The notes beneath the pieces were generated by a model. It was not told the DNA's origin. It saw only the letters and a program-made list of their open reading frames with translations, and did no database searches. Below are positions 35,501 to 45,895 of a stretch of DNA of 54,780 nt, piece after piece; position 1 is the stretch's first letter, and the number at the start of each line of letters is the position of its first letter. Position numbers and translations under genes: made by a program. Source of the DNA: Butyrivibrio sp. (GTDB taxonomy: Bacteria; Bacillota; Clostridia; Lachnospirales; Lachnospiraceae); the NCBI GenBank assembly GCA_017446685.1, contig JAFSQI010000045.1, forward strand, positions 1-54,780, read 5' to 3'.

Positions 35501-36001
35501 ATGGCACAGGTAGGCATTGTTATGGGGAGCGATTCAGATATGCCAGTTATGGCTAAGGCAGCAGATATTCTGGATCAGCTTGGTATTTCTTATGAGATGA
35601 GAATTATTTCAGCACACAGAGAACCGGATGAGTTCTTTGAGTATGCTAAGACAGCAGAAGAGAAAGGCTTTAAGGTTATAATTGCCGGAGCAGGCATGGC
35701 AGCACATCTGCCCGGTATGTGCGCAGCTATTTTCCCTATGCCTGTCATAGGTATTCCTATGCATACCACATCACTTGGCGGCCGTGATTCTTTATATAGT
35801 ATTGTCCAGATGCCTACAGGTATCCCTGTAGCAACAGTTGCTATAAACGGTGGAGCAAATGCAGGAATCCTTGCAGCTAAGATTCTTGCAACCTCTGATT
35901 CCGAACTTCTTAAAAAGCTCAAAGATTACACAGCTTCATTAAAGGACAGTGTTGTTAAGAAGGACGAACATCTTCAGGAAGTTGGATACAAGAATTATTG
36001 A
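35501..36001 (+). CDS. purE: N5-CAIR mutase
   Basis: A 166-residue PurE class I enzyme converting N5-CAIR to CAIR in purine synthesis. The N-terminus has MGSDSDMPVM, followed by ISAHREPDEFFEYA and AGAGMAAHLPGMCAA. Ligand residues Ser and Asp of GSDSD are present. I start at 35501, 6 bp after GGAGG; the ATG at 35495 abuts the site. It is the first gene of a purine run. No purine riboswitch is seen in the 108 bp before it. Confidence 0.95.
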   Translation: MAQVGIVMGSDSDMPVMAKAADILDQLGISYEMRIISAHREPDEFFEYAKTAEEKGFKVIIAGAGMAAHLPGMCAAIFPMPVIGIPMHTTSLGGRDSLYSIVQMPTGIPVATVAINGGANAGILAAKILATSDSELLKKLKDYTASLKDSVVKKDEHLQEVGYKNY

Positions 36002-36075
36002 TAAGACACCGGATAATACAATGTCCGGAATAAAAAATAAATGTTACATAATTTTTTTGAAAAAGAGGAGAAATC

Positions 36076-37107
36076 ATGGCATTAGATTACAAGAAGGCCG
36101 GTGTTGACATTGAAGCCGGATACAAATCCGTAGAACTTATGAAGCAGTATGTAAAGGAAACCATGCGCCCCGAGGTTTTAGGCGGTCTTGGAGGATTTTC
36201 AGGAGCTTTTTCACTTAAAGCTATAAAGGATATGGAAGACCCGGTTCTTTTGTCCGGAACAGACGGTGTAGGAACCAAGATTAAACTGGCGTTTCTTCTT
36301 GATAAGCACGATACAATCGGTATTGATGCAGTTGCGATGTGTGTAAATGATGTAGCTTGTGCCGGTGGTGAACCACTCTTTTTCCTTGACTATATCGCCT
36401 GTGGAAAAAATATTCCGGAGAAGATTGCAGCTATAGTTAAAGGTGTTGCTGAGGGCTGCAAACAGTCAGATGCAGCACTTATCGGTGGTGAGACAGCAGA
36501 GCATCCTGATCTTATGCCTGAAGATGAATATGATGTAGCAGGTTTTGCTGTAGGCCTTGTAGACAGAAAAGATATGATAGACGGCAGCAGCATCAAGGAT
36601 GGAGATGTACTTATAGGTGTTGCTTCAACCGGAGTTCACAGCAACGGTTTTTCACTTGTACGTAAGGTCTTTGAAATGACAAAGGAAAGCCTTGAGACAT
36701 ATTATGATGAACTTGGCATGACTCTTGGAGAGGCACTTCTTACTCCTACAAGAATATACGTAAAGATGATGAAATCCATCAAGAATGCAGGCGTTAAGGT
36801 TAAGGGCTGCAGTCATATTACAGGCGGTGGTTTTTATGAAAATATTCCGAGAATGCTTCCTGATGGAATAAAGGCAGTAGTTGAGAAAAACAGCTACGAT
36901 ATTCCTCCTATTTTCACTCTTATGCAGAAGAAGGGCGAAATAGAAGAACACATGATGTACAATACCTATAATATGGGACTTGGTATGGTCCTTGCAGTTG
37001 ATCCTGCAGATGTTGATGCTACACTTAAGGCTATTGCTGCAAGTGGAGACAAGGCATGGGTTGTAGGTAAATGTGCTTCCGGCGACAAGGGCGTTGAGCT
37101 GGTTTAA
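36076..37107 (+). CDS. purM: Phosphoribosylformylglycinamidine cyclo-ligase (AIR synthetase)
   Basis: A 343-residue enzyme cyclising FGAM to AIR with ATP. Motifs include LSGTDGVGTKIKLAF, CVNDVACAGGEPLFFLDY and GGETAEHPDLMPEDEYDVAGF. AAAGAGGAG precedes the ATG. It sits in the purE-purM-purN-purD order. Confidence 0.96.
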   Translation: MALDYKKAGVDIEAGYKSVELMKQYVKETMRPEVLGGLGGFSGAFSLKAIKDMEDPVLLSGTDGVGTKIKLAFLLDKHDTIGIDAVAMCVNDVACAGGEPLFFLDYIACGKNIPEKIAAIVKGVAEGCKQSDAALIGGETAEHPDLMPEDEYDVAGFAVGLVDRKDMIDGSSIKDGDVLIGVASTGVHSNGFSLVRKVFEMTKESLETYYDELGMTLGEALLTPTRIYVKMMKSIKNAGVKVKGCSHITGGGFYENIPRMLPDGIKAVVEKNSYDIPPIFTLMQKKGEIEEHMMYNTYNMGLGMVLAVDPADVDATLKAIAASGDKAWVVGKCASGDKGVELV

Positions 37108-37134
37108 TGATACTGTTTTAAGGGTGCGAAGCAG

Positions 37135-37779
37135 ATGAGAATATGTGTAATGGTGTCAGGAGGCGGTACCAATCTCCAGGCAATTATTGATAGTATAAAT
37201 GATGGCAGAATTACCGGAACGGAAATCTGCCTTGTGTATAGTAATAATCCTAATGCCTATGCTATCGAAAGAGCAAAAAAGGCAGGGATTCCTTATGTTG
37301 TGAAAAGTCCGAAAGAATTTGAAAACAGAGAAGATTTCAATAAAGCTCTTTTACAGATTCTTTTGGATGCGGCACCTGATCTTGTTGTTTTGGCAGGTTG
37401 CCTTGTTGTGATTCCAAAAGAGGTTGTGAGAGCTTTCCCAAACAGAATCATAAATATACATCCTTCACTTATTCCGGCTTTTTGCGGAACTGGGTATTAT
37501 GGACTTAAGGTCCATGAAAAAGTTCTGGAGCGTGGAGCCAGAGTGTCCGGTGCGACAGTACATTTTGTTGATGAAGGAACTGACACAGGACCTATCATTT
37601 TGCAGAAGCCTGTTATGGTAAGAGATGACGATACTCCGGAGGTTCTTCAAAAGAGAATTATGGAGCAGGCTGAGTGGAAGATTATGCCGATGGCAATTGA
37701 TCTTATTGCAAACGGCAAGGTAAAAGTGAAAGACCACAAAGTAATAATTGACGGATATAATGAGCTTAATTTGAGTTAA
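37135..37779 (+). CDS. purN: Phosphoribosylglycinamide formyltransferase
   Basis: A 214-residue PurN using 10-formyl-THF to formylate GAR. It begins MRICVMVSGGGTNLQAIID. The catalytic region is NIHPSLIPAFCGTGYYGLKVHE with its Asn/His pair, and VSGATVHFVDEGTDTGPII is present. It follows purM by 27 bp. Confidence 0.96.
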   Translation: MRICVMVSGGGTNLQAIIDSINDGRITGTEICLVYSNNPNAYAIERAKKAGIPYVVKSPKEFENREDFNKALLQILLDAAPDLVVLAGCLVVIPKEVVRAFPNRIINIHPSLIPAFCGTGYYGLKVHEKVLERGARVSGATVHFVDEGTDTGPIILQKPVMVRDDDTPEVLQKRIMEQAEWKIMPMAIDLIANGKVKVKDHKVIIDGYNELNLS

Positions 37780-37808
37780 GCTTTTTTACAGGAAAGGGAA
37801 GAGAGTCT

Positions 37809-39080
37809 ATGAAGGTACTTATTGTTGGCGGGGGTGGCCGTGAACATGCAATAGCTGAGGCGGTATCCAGAAGTAAACAGGTTGATAAAATTTATTGCGC
37901 TCCGGGAAATGGTGGAATCGCTGAACTTGCTGAATGTGTTCCGATTGCGCCAATGGAATTTGATAAACTGGTTTCTTTTGCAAAAGAAAAAGAAATTGAT
38001 CTTACTGTAGTTGGAATGGATGATCCGCTTGTGGGCGGAATTGTAGATAAATTCGAGGCTGAGGGACTGCGTGTTTTCGGACCTAGAAAGAATGCGGCTA
38101 TTCTTGAAGGAAGTAAAGCTTTTTCTAAGGATCTTATGAAAAAGTATGGAATTCCTACTGCTGCATATGAGATTTTTGATAATGCAGAAGCAGCTTTAAA
38201 ATATCTTGAGACTGCGAAGTTCCCAATCGTACTTAAGGCTGACGGTCTTGCTTTGGGAAAAGGGGTCCTTATTTGCCAGAACCTGGATGAAGCAAGAAGC
38301 GGAGTAAAAGAGATAATGGAGGATAAGAAGTTCGGAGATGCCGGCAATCACATGGTAATTGAAGAATTTATGACAGGACGAGAGGTTTCTGTTTTGTCCT
38401 TTGTAGACGGAAAGACATATAAGCTCATGTCTTCAGCTCAGGATCACAAGAGAGCAGGAGATGGAGATACAGGACTTAATACAGGCGGAATGGGCAATTT
38501 TTCACCAAGTCCTTTCTATACAGAAGAAGTTGATAAATTCTGCAGAGAAAATATCTATGGAAAAACAGTTGAGGCTATGGCAAAGGAAGGCAGAGAGTTT
38601 AAGGGAGTTATTTTCTTTGGACTTATGCTTACACCGGATGGACCAAGAGTTCTTGAGTATAATGCAAGATTTGGAGATCCTGAAGCTCAGGTAGTGCTTC
38701 CAAGACTTAAAACTGATATAATTGATGTGTTTAATGCATGTATAGACGGTAAACTTGCAGAAACAGATCTTGAGTTTGAGGACAAGGCAGCAGTATGCGT
38801 TGTTCTTGCAAGTGAAGGTTACCCTGTAAGCTATGAAAAAGGAAAGCTTATTACAGGGCTTGATAATTTCAAGGGCAAGGATGGTTATTACTGTTTTCAT
38901 GCAGGCACCAAGGCTACACCTGAAGGAATTGTAACAAATGGCGGAAGAGTGTTGGGCGTGACTGCCAAGGGCGATACTTTGGCAGAGGCACGTGCAAAAG
39001 CTTATGAAGCCACTGAGTGGGTAAGCTTTGAGAATAAGTACATGCGTCATGATATTGGAAAGGCAATAGATGAAGCATGA
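37809..39080 (+). CDS. purD: Phosphoribosylamine-glycine ligase
   Basis: A 423-residue ATP-grasp enzyme making GAR from phosphoribosylamine and glycine. It begins MKVLIVGGGGREHAIAEAV. ATP-grasp features include VLKADGLALGKGVLIC, MVIEEFMTGREVSVLSF, GGMGNFSPSPFY and EYNARFGDPEAQVVLPRL. Its stop overlaps the ribosome site of the SH3-domain gene. Confidence 0.96.
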   Translation: MKVLIVGGGGREHAIAEAVSRSKQVDKIYCAPGNGGIAELAECVPIAPMEFDKLVSFAKEKEIDLTVVGMDDPLVGGIVDKFEAEGLRVFGPRKNAAILEGSKAFSKDLMKKYGIPTAAYEIFDNAEAALKYLETAKFPIVLKADGLALGKGVLICQNLDEARSGVKEIMEDKKFGDAGNHMVIEEFMTGREVSVLSFVDGKTYKLMSSAQDHKRAGDGDTGLNTGGMGNFSPSPFYTEEVDKFCRENIYGKTVEAMAKEGREFKGVIFFGLMLTPDGPRVLEYNARFGDPEAQVVLPRLKTDIIDVFNACIDGKLAETDLEFEDKAAVCVVLASEGYPVSYEKGKLITGLDNFKGKDGYYCFHAGTKATPEGIVTNGGRVLGVTAKGDTLAEARAKAYEATEWVSFENKYMRHDIGKAIDEA

Positions 39081-39090
39081 AGGAGGTAAT

Positions 39091-40632
39091 ATGAGAAAAA
39101 CGGCGGGAAAGAGATTGGCAGGTATTGCATTTGCATTAGCACTTGCGACATCGGTGTTTTCAGGAAGTGGAATAACTTCACTTGCTTATACGCAGACTAC
39201 AGGAACCGTAACTTCTGATAATGTAAAGGTTAGATCTACAGCAAGTACAACAGCATCACAGGTTTCAAGTCTAAAAAACGGTGATTCGGTTGATATAGTA
39301 GATGAAGCAACAGATTCATCAGGATATGTTTGGTACAAGATATATGTTAACAAAAATGAATTTGGCTATGTCAGAAGTGACCTTGTTAGCAAGGCAGGTG
39401 GATCTTCAAGTACTACAACAGCAACCAATACAAGTACAACTACGACAACTTCTTTACCTGAAACAGCAGCTACAGCAGTTGAACAGAAAAGTGCAACGGT
39501 TATATCTGACAGTGTTAATGTCAGAAAAGGTGCAGGAACAGGTTATGATTCAGTTGGAAAAGTAAAAAATGGTGATACCGTTACAATTACCGGCGAAGCA
39601 AACGGTACAGACGGTAAGACATGGTATCAGGTAACATTTGGAGCTGATTCCACAACAGGTTATATCAGAAGTGACCTTGTACAAATTTCTGAAGTAACAC
39701 AGGAACAGACAGAGAACACTGAAGTTACTGAAAATACTGAAGGCGGTGAAGAACAGGCTGAAGGAGAAAATACCGAAGGTCAGACAGAAAGCCAGGATAA
39801 TTCAGTAAGTGCCGATTCTACAACGGGAGATGGCACATACTCTTTGTACTATACAACAGATGAATCAGGAAACGGCATTTGGTATCTTTATGATAATGTG
39901 GGCGGATACAGAGTAAAAGTAAATGAACTTATTGAAGCAGCCCAGAGTGCAGATGCTGTTAACGGACTTAGAAAGACTGCAAATAATTATAAGACTATAG
40001 CTATTATTTTGGGAATTGGTGTTATTCTTTTAGTTGCAGCGGTTATTGTGCTTGCACTTAAACTCAGAGATTCTTTATATTATGAGGATGAAGAGGAAGA
40101 AGAATACGACCGTTATTCAGCTTCTTCAAGAAAGAAAAACAATGAAGAAGCAGTTGTTACTCCTAGAAGAAACACAAGAGAAAACAGCAGAAATGCAGAA
40201 AATACTGATTCTGACAGGCCATCCAGAAGAGTTCAGGAGAACAGACCAACCAGAAGAGATTCTGATGAAGAGCGCACAATAAGACCTAACAGAAGAAACT
40301 CTGAGGACGAGTATGAAAATCGTTCTTCAAGAAGAAATTCAGATGCTGCACCATCAAGAGAATTTGAGGAACGTGCTCCAAAGAGAAATGCTGATAGAGA
40401 TTATGATGAACGTCCTGTGAGAAGAAGAGACGTTTCAGATGATGAATATGAGGAAGAGAGCAACTTGAGAAGAAGTGTGAGAGGATCTGAAGAAAGACCT
40501 TCACGCAGAACTTCCTCAGCAAGAGATGAGGAGCCGGTTAGAAATTCAGCTCCTAAGCGCAAGACAAGAAACTTCATCGGTGATGATGATGATTTTGAAT
40601 TTGAATTTCTTGATCTTGACGATGATAAATAA
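39091..40632 (+). CDS. SH3-domain surface protein with charged tail
   Basis: A 513-residue secreted or anchored protein. A signal peptide spans residues 1-33 (RLAGIAFALALATSVFSGSG). Two bacterial SH3 domains follow (TSDNVKVRSTASTTASQVS, and ISDSVNVRKGAGTGYDSVG), then a Glu/Thr linker. A single membrane helix lies at 301-324 (IILGIGVILLVAAVIVLAL). The C-terminal 180 residues are Arg/Glu/Asp-rich and would be cytoplasmic. SH3 domains of this sort bind cell-wall peptides. The start follows AGGAGG 5 bp away. Confidence 0.8.
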   Translation: MRKTAGKRLAGIAFALALATSVFSGSGITSLAYTQTTGTVTSDNVKVRSTASTTASQVSSLKNGDSVDIVDEATDSSGYVWYKIYVNKNEFGYVRSDLVSKAGGSSSTTTATNTSTTTTTSLPETAATAVEQKSATVISDSVNVRKGAGTGYDSVGKVKNGDTVTITGEANGTDGKTWYQVTFGADSTTGYIRSDLVQISEVTQEQTENTEVTENTEGGEEQAEGENTEGQTESQDNSVSADSTTGDGTYSLYYTTDESGNGIWYLYDNVGGYRVKVNELIEAAQSADAVNGLRKTANNYKTIAIILGIGVILLVAAVIVLALKLRDSLYYEDEEEEEYDRYSASSRKKNNEEAVVTPRRNTRENSRNAENTDSDRPSRRVQENRPTRRDSDEERTIRPNRRNSEDEYENRSSRRNSDAAPSREFEERAPKRNADRDYDERPVRRRDVSDDEYEEESNLRRSVRGSEERPSRRTSSARDEEPVRNSAPKRKTRNFIGDDDDFEFEFLDLDDDK

Positions 40633-40633
40633 A

Positions 40634-40673
40634 GAAAAGGCATATACCTATAGATTTGGTATATGCCTTTTTT
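40634..40673 (+). terminator. Terminator after the SH3 gene
   Basis: AAAAGGCATATACC pairs with GGTATATGCCTTTTTT around a 9-nt loop. Confidence 0.9.
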
Positions 40674-40674
40674 C

Positions 40675-40702
40675 TTGAAAATGTTGTAATATCTGTTATA
40701 CT
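40675..40702 (+). promoter_or_regulatory. Promoter of the GntR-clpC operon
   Basis: TTGAAA (40675-40680), a 16-bp spacer and TATACT (40697-40702). No CtsR-box direct repeat is seen nearby. Confidence 0.65.
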
Positions 40703-40730
40703 AAACTTATCACAGAAAAGGAGGCGAAGT

Positions 40731-41111
40731 ATGATCATAGAAATAGATTTTAACAGTGACGAAGCAATCTATTCACAGTTGTGTAATCAGATCATATTGG
40801 GTATTGCTACGTCTCAGTTTCGTGAGGGAGAACAGCTCCCCAGCGTAAGACAGTTGGCAGAAACAATAGGCATTAACATGCACACTGTCAACAAGGCGTA
40901 TTCTATTTTACAGCAGGATGGCTTTGTGAAAATAGACAGAAGGCGCGGTGCAATCATAGCAATTGATTTTGATAAGCTGCAGGCTTTGAAGGAAGCAAAG
41001 GGAGAACTTGCAGTAGTTCTTGCAAGAGCAATATGCAAAGGCATAGGCAGAGATGAGATTCATTCTCTGATAGATCAGTTATATGATAATTACGAGCGTA
41101 ATTCTCAGTAA
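40731..41111 (+). CDS. GntR family regulator (YtrA-like)
   Basis: A 126-residue regulator: an N-terminal winged helix (LPSVRQLAETIGINMHTVNKAYSILQQDGFV) with a short helical C-terminal part, as in the YtrA subfamily. AAGGAGG precedes the ATG. It is 14 bp before clpC, so it may regulate it. Confidence 0.88.
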   Translation: MIIEIDFNSDEAIYSQLCNQIILGIATSQFREGEQLPSVRQLAETIGINMHTVNKAYSILQQDGFVKIDRRRGAIIAIDFDKLQALKEAKGELAVVLARAICKGIGRDEIHSLIDQLYDNYERNSQ

Positions 41112-41125
41112 GAAAGGAGCAATTG

Positions 41126-43702
41126 ATGGATTCAAAATATACGGTAATGGCTGCAGATGCATTGAAACTTGCCAAAAAAACAGCCAGAAGTCTTAAACTT
41201 AATTACATCGGAACAGAGCATATCCTTATGGGATTGATTTTGGAAGATGGAAGCGTTGCATCCAGAATATTGATTGATAACGGTATAGATGAGAATCGTA
41301 TGATGGATATGATAAGAGACCTCATCGTACCGGATAGTACAGTAAGTACTCTTGATAAAGACGGCTTTTCTCCTAGAGCTGAAAAGGTTCTGGAAGAAGC
41401 TCACAGGATGGCAGAGCGCTTTCGTGCAACCAAGACAGGAACAGAGCACATACTTCTTGCTCTTATTAAAGAGGGTGAAAATGTTGCAGTCAGGCTGATC
41501 AGCACTTTAAATGTACCTGTTCAGAAAATATATGCTGAAACTCTTGCAGCCATGGGTGAAGATCCGAACCTTGTAAAAGAGGATCTTGGCAAAAAGATGG
41601 CAGCAAAAGCAGGTAAAAAAGCTTCTATGCTTGCCCAGTACAGTCGTGATCTTACAGCTCTTGCAGTTGAGGGTAAGCTTGATCCTGTTGTTGGAAGAGA
41701 GCGTGAGATCAAGAGAGTAATTCAAATTCTAAGTCGCAGAACCAAAAACAATCCATGCCTTATTGGTGAACCAGGTGTGGGTAAAACTGCAGTAGTAGAG
41801 GGATTGGCACAGAGAATCGCAGCGGGAGAAGTACCACTTACAGTTCAGAATAAGAGACTTGTTACACTTGACCTTTCAGGAATGATCGCAGGTTCCAAGT
41901 ACAGAGGTGAATTTGAGGAAAGAATCAAAAAGGTTATAAAAGAGGTTTCTGAGGATGGAAACATAATTCTTTTTGTTGATGAAATGCATACTCTTATTGG
42001 TGCCGGTGGTGCTGAAGGCGCGATTGATGCATCAAATATCCTTAAGCCATCTCTTGCAAGAGGCGAAATACAGATGATAGGTGCTACAACTATCACAGAA
42101 TATCGCAAATATGTAGAAAAGGACGCTGCTCTTGAAAGAAGATTCCAGCCTGTAAATGTGGACGAGCCCACAAAAGAAGAGGCTACTGAGATTCTTAAGG
42201 GAATTGTAGGAAAATATGAGGAGCACCATAAGGTTACAATTACACCTGAGGCAATAAAGGCAGCCGTTGATCTTTCTGAGAGATATATCAATGACAGAAA
42301 TCTTCCGGACAAGGCAATTGACCTTATTGATGAGGCAGCAAGTGCTGTCAGACTCCGTACAATGGGCAGCTCACCCAAAGTAAAGGAAATTGAAGATAAT
42401 ATTAAAAATCTTGATACTGAGATTGAGAATGCTCTCAAGGAGAGTAATTTTGAGAGAGCAGGAGAGCTTAACAATGAGCAGAGTTTACTTTTAACAAAGC
42501 TTAGCCGTGTTAAGAATGCGGAAAAGAAAAAGGAATTGTCTGCTGGCTATGTGGTAAATGAAAATGACATCGCCGAGGTAGTTGCCGAGTGGACAAGAAT
42601 ACCTGTTAAAAAGATAGCAGAGAAAGAGTCTAAGAAGCTTCTTAAACTTGAATCTGTTCTTCATAAGAGAGTAATAGGTCAGGAAGAAGCGGTAAAAGCA
42701 GTTTCAAAGGCTATAAGAAGAGGACGTGTCGGGTTACAGGATCCTAACAGACCTATCGGATCATTTTTGTTCCTTGGTCCAACAGGTGTAGGTAAAACAG
42801 AACTTTCCAAGGCTCTTGCAGAAGCAATGTTTGGTGATGAAAATGCACTAATAAGAGTTGATATGTCAGAATACATGGAAGGACATTCAGTATCAAAGAT
42901 GATTGGCTCACCGCCAGGGTATGTAGGATATGATGAGGGTGGACAGCTCAGTGAAAAGGTAAGAAGACATCCTTATTCTGTAATTTTGTTTGATGAGATA
43001 GAAAAAGCACATCCTGATATTTTCAATGTTCTTTTGCAGGTGCTTGATGACGGACATATAACTGATGCAAAGGGAAGAAAAGTAAGTTTTAAGAATACTA
43101 TTCTTATTATGACTTCAAATGTCGGAGCTCAAAAGATTGTTGATCCTAAAAAGCTTGGTTTTGGAGCAGGTGATGATGCCAAGAAGGATTATGATGATAT
43201 GAAGTCCGGAGTTATGGAAGAAGTCAAGAGACTCTTTAAACCGGAATTTATAAACAGAATTGATGAGATAATGGTATTCCATACTTTGACTGAGGAAGAA
43301 ATGATGGAGATTGTTACCCTTCTTTCTTCTAATCTCAGCAAGAGATGTAAGACTCAGCTTGGCATTAATCTTACAATTACACCTGAGGTTAAGAAGTATC
43401 TTGTGGATAAGCACTCTGATGCAAAGATGGGAGCAAGACCTTTAAAGAGAGCTATACAGTCAACTATTGAAGATGCAATGGCTGAAGAACTTTTGAAGGG
43501 TACTATCAAGGCAAATTCAGATGTTACTGTAGATATCAAGGATGATAAGATTTTCTTTTCCACAGCTGAAGGAAAGACTTCTGTAAAAAAAGCTAACGTA
43601 CAGACTTCCAAGACAACTCGTACTACCAAAACAAAAGCAGCCGTAACTACCAAAAAGACGACTAAAAAAGTTGCTAAAAAAACCACAAAAAAGTCCACAT
43701 GA
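41126..43702 (+). CDS. clpC: ATP-dependent Clp protease ATP-binding subunit ClpC
   Basis: An 858-residue class I AAA+ unfoldase. It has an N domain ([18 protein letters not shown]), ATPase 1 with Walker [15 protein letters not shown] and a middle coiled-coil with a UVR-like element, then ATPase 2 with [18 protein letters not shown]. The last 40 or so residues are a Lys/Thr-rich tail ([22 protein letters not shown]), absent in most ClpC. I start at 41126, 6 bp after AAGGAG; the TTG at 41123 is less likely. The usual ctsR-mcsA-mcsB neighbours are missing. Confidence 0.93.
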   Translation: MDSKYTVMAADALKLAKKTARSLKLNYIGTEHILMGLILEDGSVASRILIDNGIDENRMMDMIRDLIVPDSTVSTLDKDGFSPRAEKVLEEAHRMAERFRATKTGTEHILLALIKEGENVAVRLISTLNVPVQKIYAETLAAMGEDPNLVKEDLGKKMAAKAGKKASMLAQYSRDLTALAVEGKLDPVVGREREIKRVIQILSRRTKNNPCLIGEPGVGKTAVVEGLAQRIAAGEVPLTVQNKRLVTLDLSGMIAGSKYRGEFEERIKKVIKEVSEDGNIILFVDEMHTLIGAGGAEGAIDASNILKPSLARGEIQMIGATTITEYRKYVEKDAALERRFQPVNVDEPTKEEATEILKGIVGKYEEHHKVTITPEAIKAAVDLSERYINDRNLPDKAIDLIDEAASAVRLRTMGSSPKVKEIEDNIKNLDTEIENALKESNFERAGELNNEQSLLLTKLSRVKNAEKKKELSAGYVVNENDIAEVVAEWTRIPVKKIAEKESKKLLKLESVLHKRVIGQEEAVKAVSKAIRRGRVGLQDPNRPIGSFLFLGPTGVGKTELSKALAEAMFGDENALIRVDMSEYMEGHSVSKMIGSPPGYVGYDEGGQLSEKVRRHPYSVILFDEIEKAHPDIFNVLLQVLDDGHITDAKGRKVSFKNTILIMTSNVGAQKIVDPKKLGFGAGDDAKKDYDDMKSGVMEEVKRLFKPEFINRIDEIMVFHTLTEEEMMEIVTLLSSNLSKRCKTQLGINLTITPEVKKYLVDKHSDAKMGARPLKRAIQSTIEDAMAEELLKGTIKANSDVTVDIKDDKIFFSTAEGKTSVKKANVQTSKTTRTTKTKAAVTTKKTTKKVAKKTTKKST

Positions 43703-43753
43703 TTGAAAAAAACAAGCCTTTTTGAGGACACCAAAAATTTAAAAAGATTTAAT

Positions 43754-43781
43754 TTGATATGCGGACAACATGACTTATAAT
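43754..43781 (+). promoter_or_regulatory. Promoter of the 136-residue protein gene
   Basis: TTGATA (43754-43759), a 16-bp spacer and perfect TATAAT (43776-43781). Confidence 0.65.
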
Positions 43782-43838
43782 AATACTAGTGTAAGTGTCA
43801 CCATTACCTATAACAACAGATTTTAGAGGAGGTATAAT

Positions 43839-44249
43839 ATGGCTGTCGTAGAACAGTTACTTCGTGCAGAGAGTGATGGAAGTATTAGCTTCGGTAATTA
43901 TGAACTTCAGGAAAAGAAGAAGGTTGAAAACTTTGAGCACAACGGAAATCTGCTAAAAGTTAAGACATTTAAGGATATTACAAAGCTTGAGAGCAATGAG
44001 AATTTTGTATATGAATCTGTTCCCGGAACTGCAGTAATGGGATTTAAGGAAACTGATAACGGCGTAGAATTTAGCGTAGAGGGCAACAGTGATGCTCAGA
44101 TTACTTTAGGGCTTCTTGAAAATACTGAGTACAGTGTTTTTGTAAATGGCAACAGTATAGGTAAAATGAGTACCAACCTTGGTGGAAAGCTCAATCTCAG
44201 TGTTGAACTTTCAGGAGAAGGCAAAGCCCAGGTTAGAGTAGAAAAGTAA
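43839..44249 (+). CDS. Conserved unknown protein (Lachnospiraceae type)
   Basis: A 136-residue soluble protein with beta-rich pattern (GSISFGNYELQEKKKVENFE, YESVPGTAVMGFKE, NTEYSVFVNGNSIGKMSTNL). Similar proteins in Lachnospiraceae are sometimes labelled endosialidase, which I cannot support here. A strong TTAGAGGAGG site and its own promoter suggest high expression. Terminator follows. Confidence 0.72.
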   Translation: MAVVEQLLRAESDGSISFGNYELQEKKKVENFEHNGNLLKVKTFKDITKLESNENFVYESVPGTAVMGFKETDNGVEFSVEGNSDAQITLGLLENTEYSVFVNGNSIGKMSTNLGGKLNLSVELSGEGKAQVRVEK

Positions 44250-44279
44250 ATTGAGAAGTTGAATTACTAAATAATGGTA

Positions 44280-44322
44280 TAAAAGGACCGGATGGGCGAT
44301 AATTTCTGTCCGGTTCTTTTTT
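44280..44322 (+). terminator. Terminator after the 136-residue protein gene
   Basis: AAAGGACCGGA and TCCGGTTCTTTTTTT form the hairpin and T run. Confidence 0.88.
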
Positions 44323-44355
44323 TGGTATTGATATTTGATTTTATTAAGGAGTATT

Positions 44356-45735
44356 ATGGCAACTAAAATAAAAAGTGTATTCTTTTGCCAGAGTTGTGGA
44401 TATGAGTCCTCTAAGTGGATGGGACAGTGCCCGGGATGCAGGGAATGGAATACTTTTGTCGAGGAAACAGTTAAGCCGGTGACAAAATCAGCCGGTAAGG
44501 CAAGTGCATCTTCCCAAGGTACGGGACAGTATGTAAAACCTATGACCTTATCAGAGATAGTCATGACAGATGAAGAAAGAGATGACACACATATAGGAGA
44601 GCTTAACAGAGTACTGGGAGGTGGTCTGGTAAGAGGGTCTCTTATTCTTGTCGGAGGAGATCCGGGAATAGGTAAGTCTACATTACTTCTTCAGGTTGCG
44701 GGCAATCTTTCATCTGATAAAAAAGAGGTCTTATATGTCTCAGGTGAGGAATCACTAAGGCAGATAAAGCTTAGAGCAAACAGAATAGGAAATTTTTCGG
44801 ACAGTCTTAAGTTTTTATGTGAGACAAATCTTTCAACTATAGAAGAGACAATCATAAGAACAAAGCCTGAAATAATGATAATTGACTCTATTCAGACTAT
44901 GTACAATGAATCGGTTTCCTCGGCTCCCGGCAGTGTATCTCAGGTAAGAGAATCTACGTCGGTACTTCTTAGAATTGCCAAGAGCATGAATATATCTGTA
45001 TTCATAGTAGGTCATGTTACCAAAGAAGGTCAGGTTGCCGGTCCCAGAGTCCTTGAGCATATGGTGGATACAGTTCTTTATTTTGAGGGAGACAGACATG
45101 CTTCCTACAGGATTTTGAGAGCTGTAAAAAACAGATTTGGTTCCACAAATGAGATTGGCGTTTTTGAAATGCAGGAGAAGGGACTTGCAGAAGTATCAAA
45201 TCCTTCTGAATTTATGCTTAATGGCCGACCTGAGAATGCAAGTGGTTCAATTGTTACATGCTCAGTCGAGGGAACAAGACCAATTCTTATTGAAGTTCAG
45301 GCTCTTGTAACTCATACAAACTTTGGATTTCCAAGAAGACAGGCAAATGGCACAGACTTTAACAGGGTTAATCTTTTGATGGCTGTTCTGGAAAAGAGAG
45401 TGGGGTTACAACTTGGCGATTTTGATGCATATATTAATCTTGCCGGTGGTATGAAAATAGCTGAACCTTCGCTTGATCTGGGCATATGCCTTGCTATTAT
45501 TTCAAGCTTTAAGAATCGTCCGATAAGCGATGATATAATTGCTTTTGGCGAGGTTGGTCTTTCCGGAGAGGTGAGAGCTGTAAATATGGCAGAAAGCAGA
45601 GTTCAGGAAGCTGCAAAGCTGGGATTTAAGACCTGCATTGTGCCAAAAGCACTTGAGAGTAAATTGAAAAATAGTTTCAAAAATATTGAGATAATCGGTG
45701 TTTCTTCGGTTGTTGATGCAATGAAAATCGTTTAA
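44356..45735 (+). CDS. radA: DNA repair protein RadA
   Basis: A 459-residue RadA (Sms), helping branch migration in recombination. It has an N-terminal zinc finger (CQSCGYESSKWMGQCPGC), a RecA-like ATPase with Walker A GGDPGIGKST, the RadA-specific KNRFG motif (AVKNRFGSTNEIGVFEM), and a Lon-protease-like C-terminal domain. I start at 44356, 4 bp after AAGGAG; an upstream ATG in frame (44335) is less likely. Confidence 0.96.
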   Translation: MATKIKSVFFCQSCGYESSKWMGQCPGCREWNTFVEETVKPVTKSAGKASASSQGTGQYVKPMTLSEIVMTDEERDDTHIGELNRVLGGGLVRGSLILVGGDPGIGKSTLLLQVAGNLSSDKKEVLYVSGEESLRQIKLRANRIGNFSDSLKFLCETNLSTIEETIIRTKPEIMIIDSIQTMYNESVSSAPGSVSQVRESTSVLLRIAKSMNISVFIVGHVTKEGQVAGPRVLEHMVDTVLYFEGDRHASYRILRAVKNRFGSTNEIGVFEMQEKGLAEVSNPSEFMLNGRPENASGSIVTCSVEGTRPILIEVQALVTHTNFGFPRRQANGTDFNRVNLLMAVLEKRVGLQLGDFDAYINLAGGMKIAEPSLDLGICLAIISSFKNRPISDDIIAFGEVGLSGEVRAVNMAESRVQEAAKLGFKTCIVPKALESKLKNSFKNIEIIGVSSVVDAMKIV

Positions 45736-45737
45736 CA

Positions 45738-45846
45738 AAAAGCGCAGCATAGTGTAGCTGTTTTATATTAACTAGACTATATACTTGCTATAATTTGAAG
45801 CTACTGCGCTGTCATCAGTTGTCGATTGTAGTGCGCTTTTTTGCTT
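45738..45846 (+). terminator. Complex terminator region after radA
   Basis: AGCGCAG near 45742 can pair with CTGCGCT near 45804, and AAAAAGCGCA near 45738 can pair with TGCGCTTTTTT near 45832. The two pairings compete, with the outer one ending in a T run. It acts as a terminator. Confidence 0.55.
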
Positions 45847-45895
45847 GATCAGTAACGAGTGAACAGAAATGTGTCAAAAAAAGTTTCAAATATGA

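Noticed and set aside
45846-45870. CAGTAAC and GTGAACAG near 45850 resemble the ends of the 134-bp repeat
   Set aside because: The match is short and the spacing differs, so a second copy is not supported.
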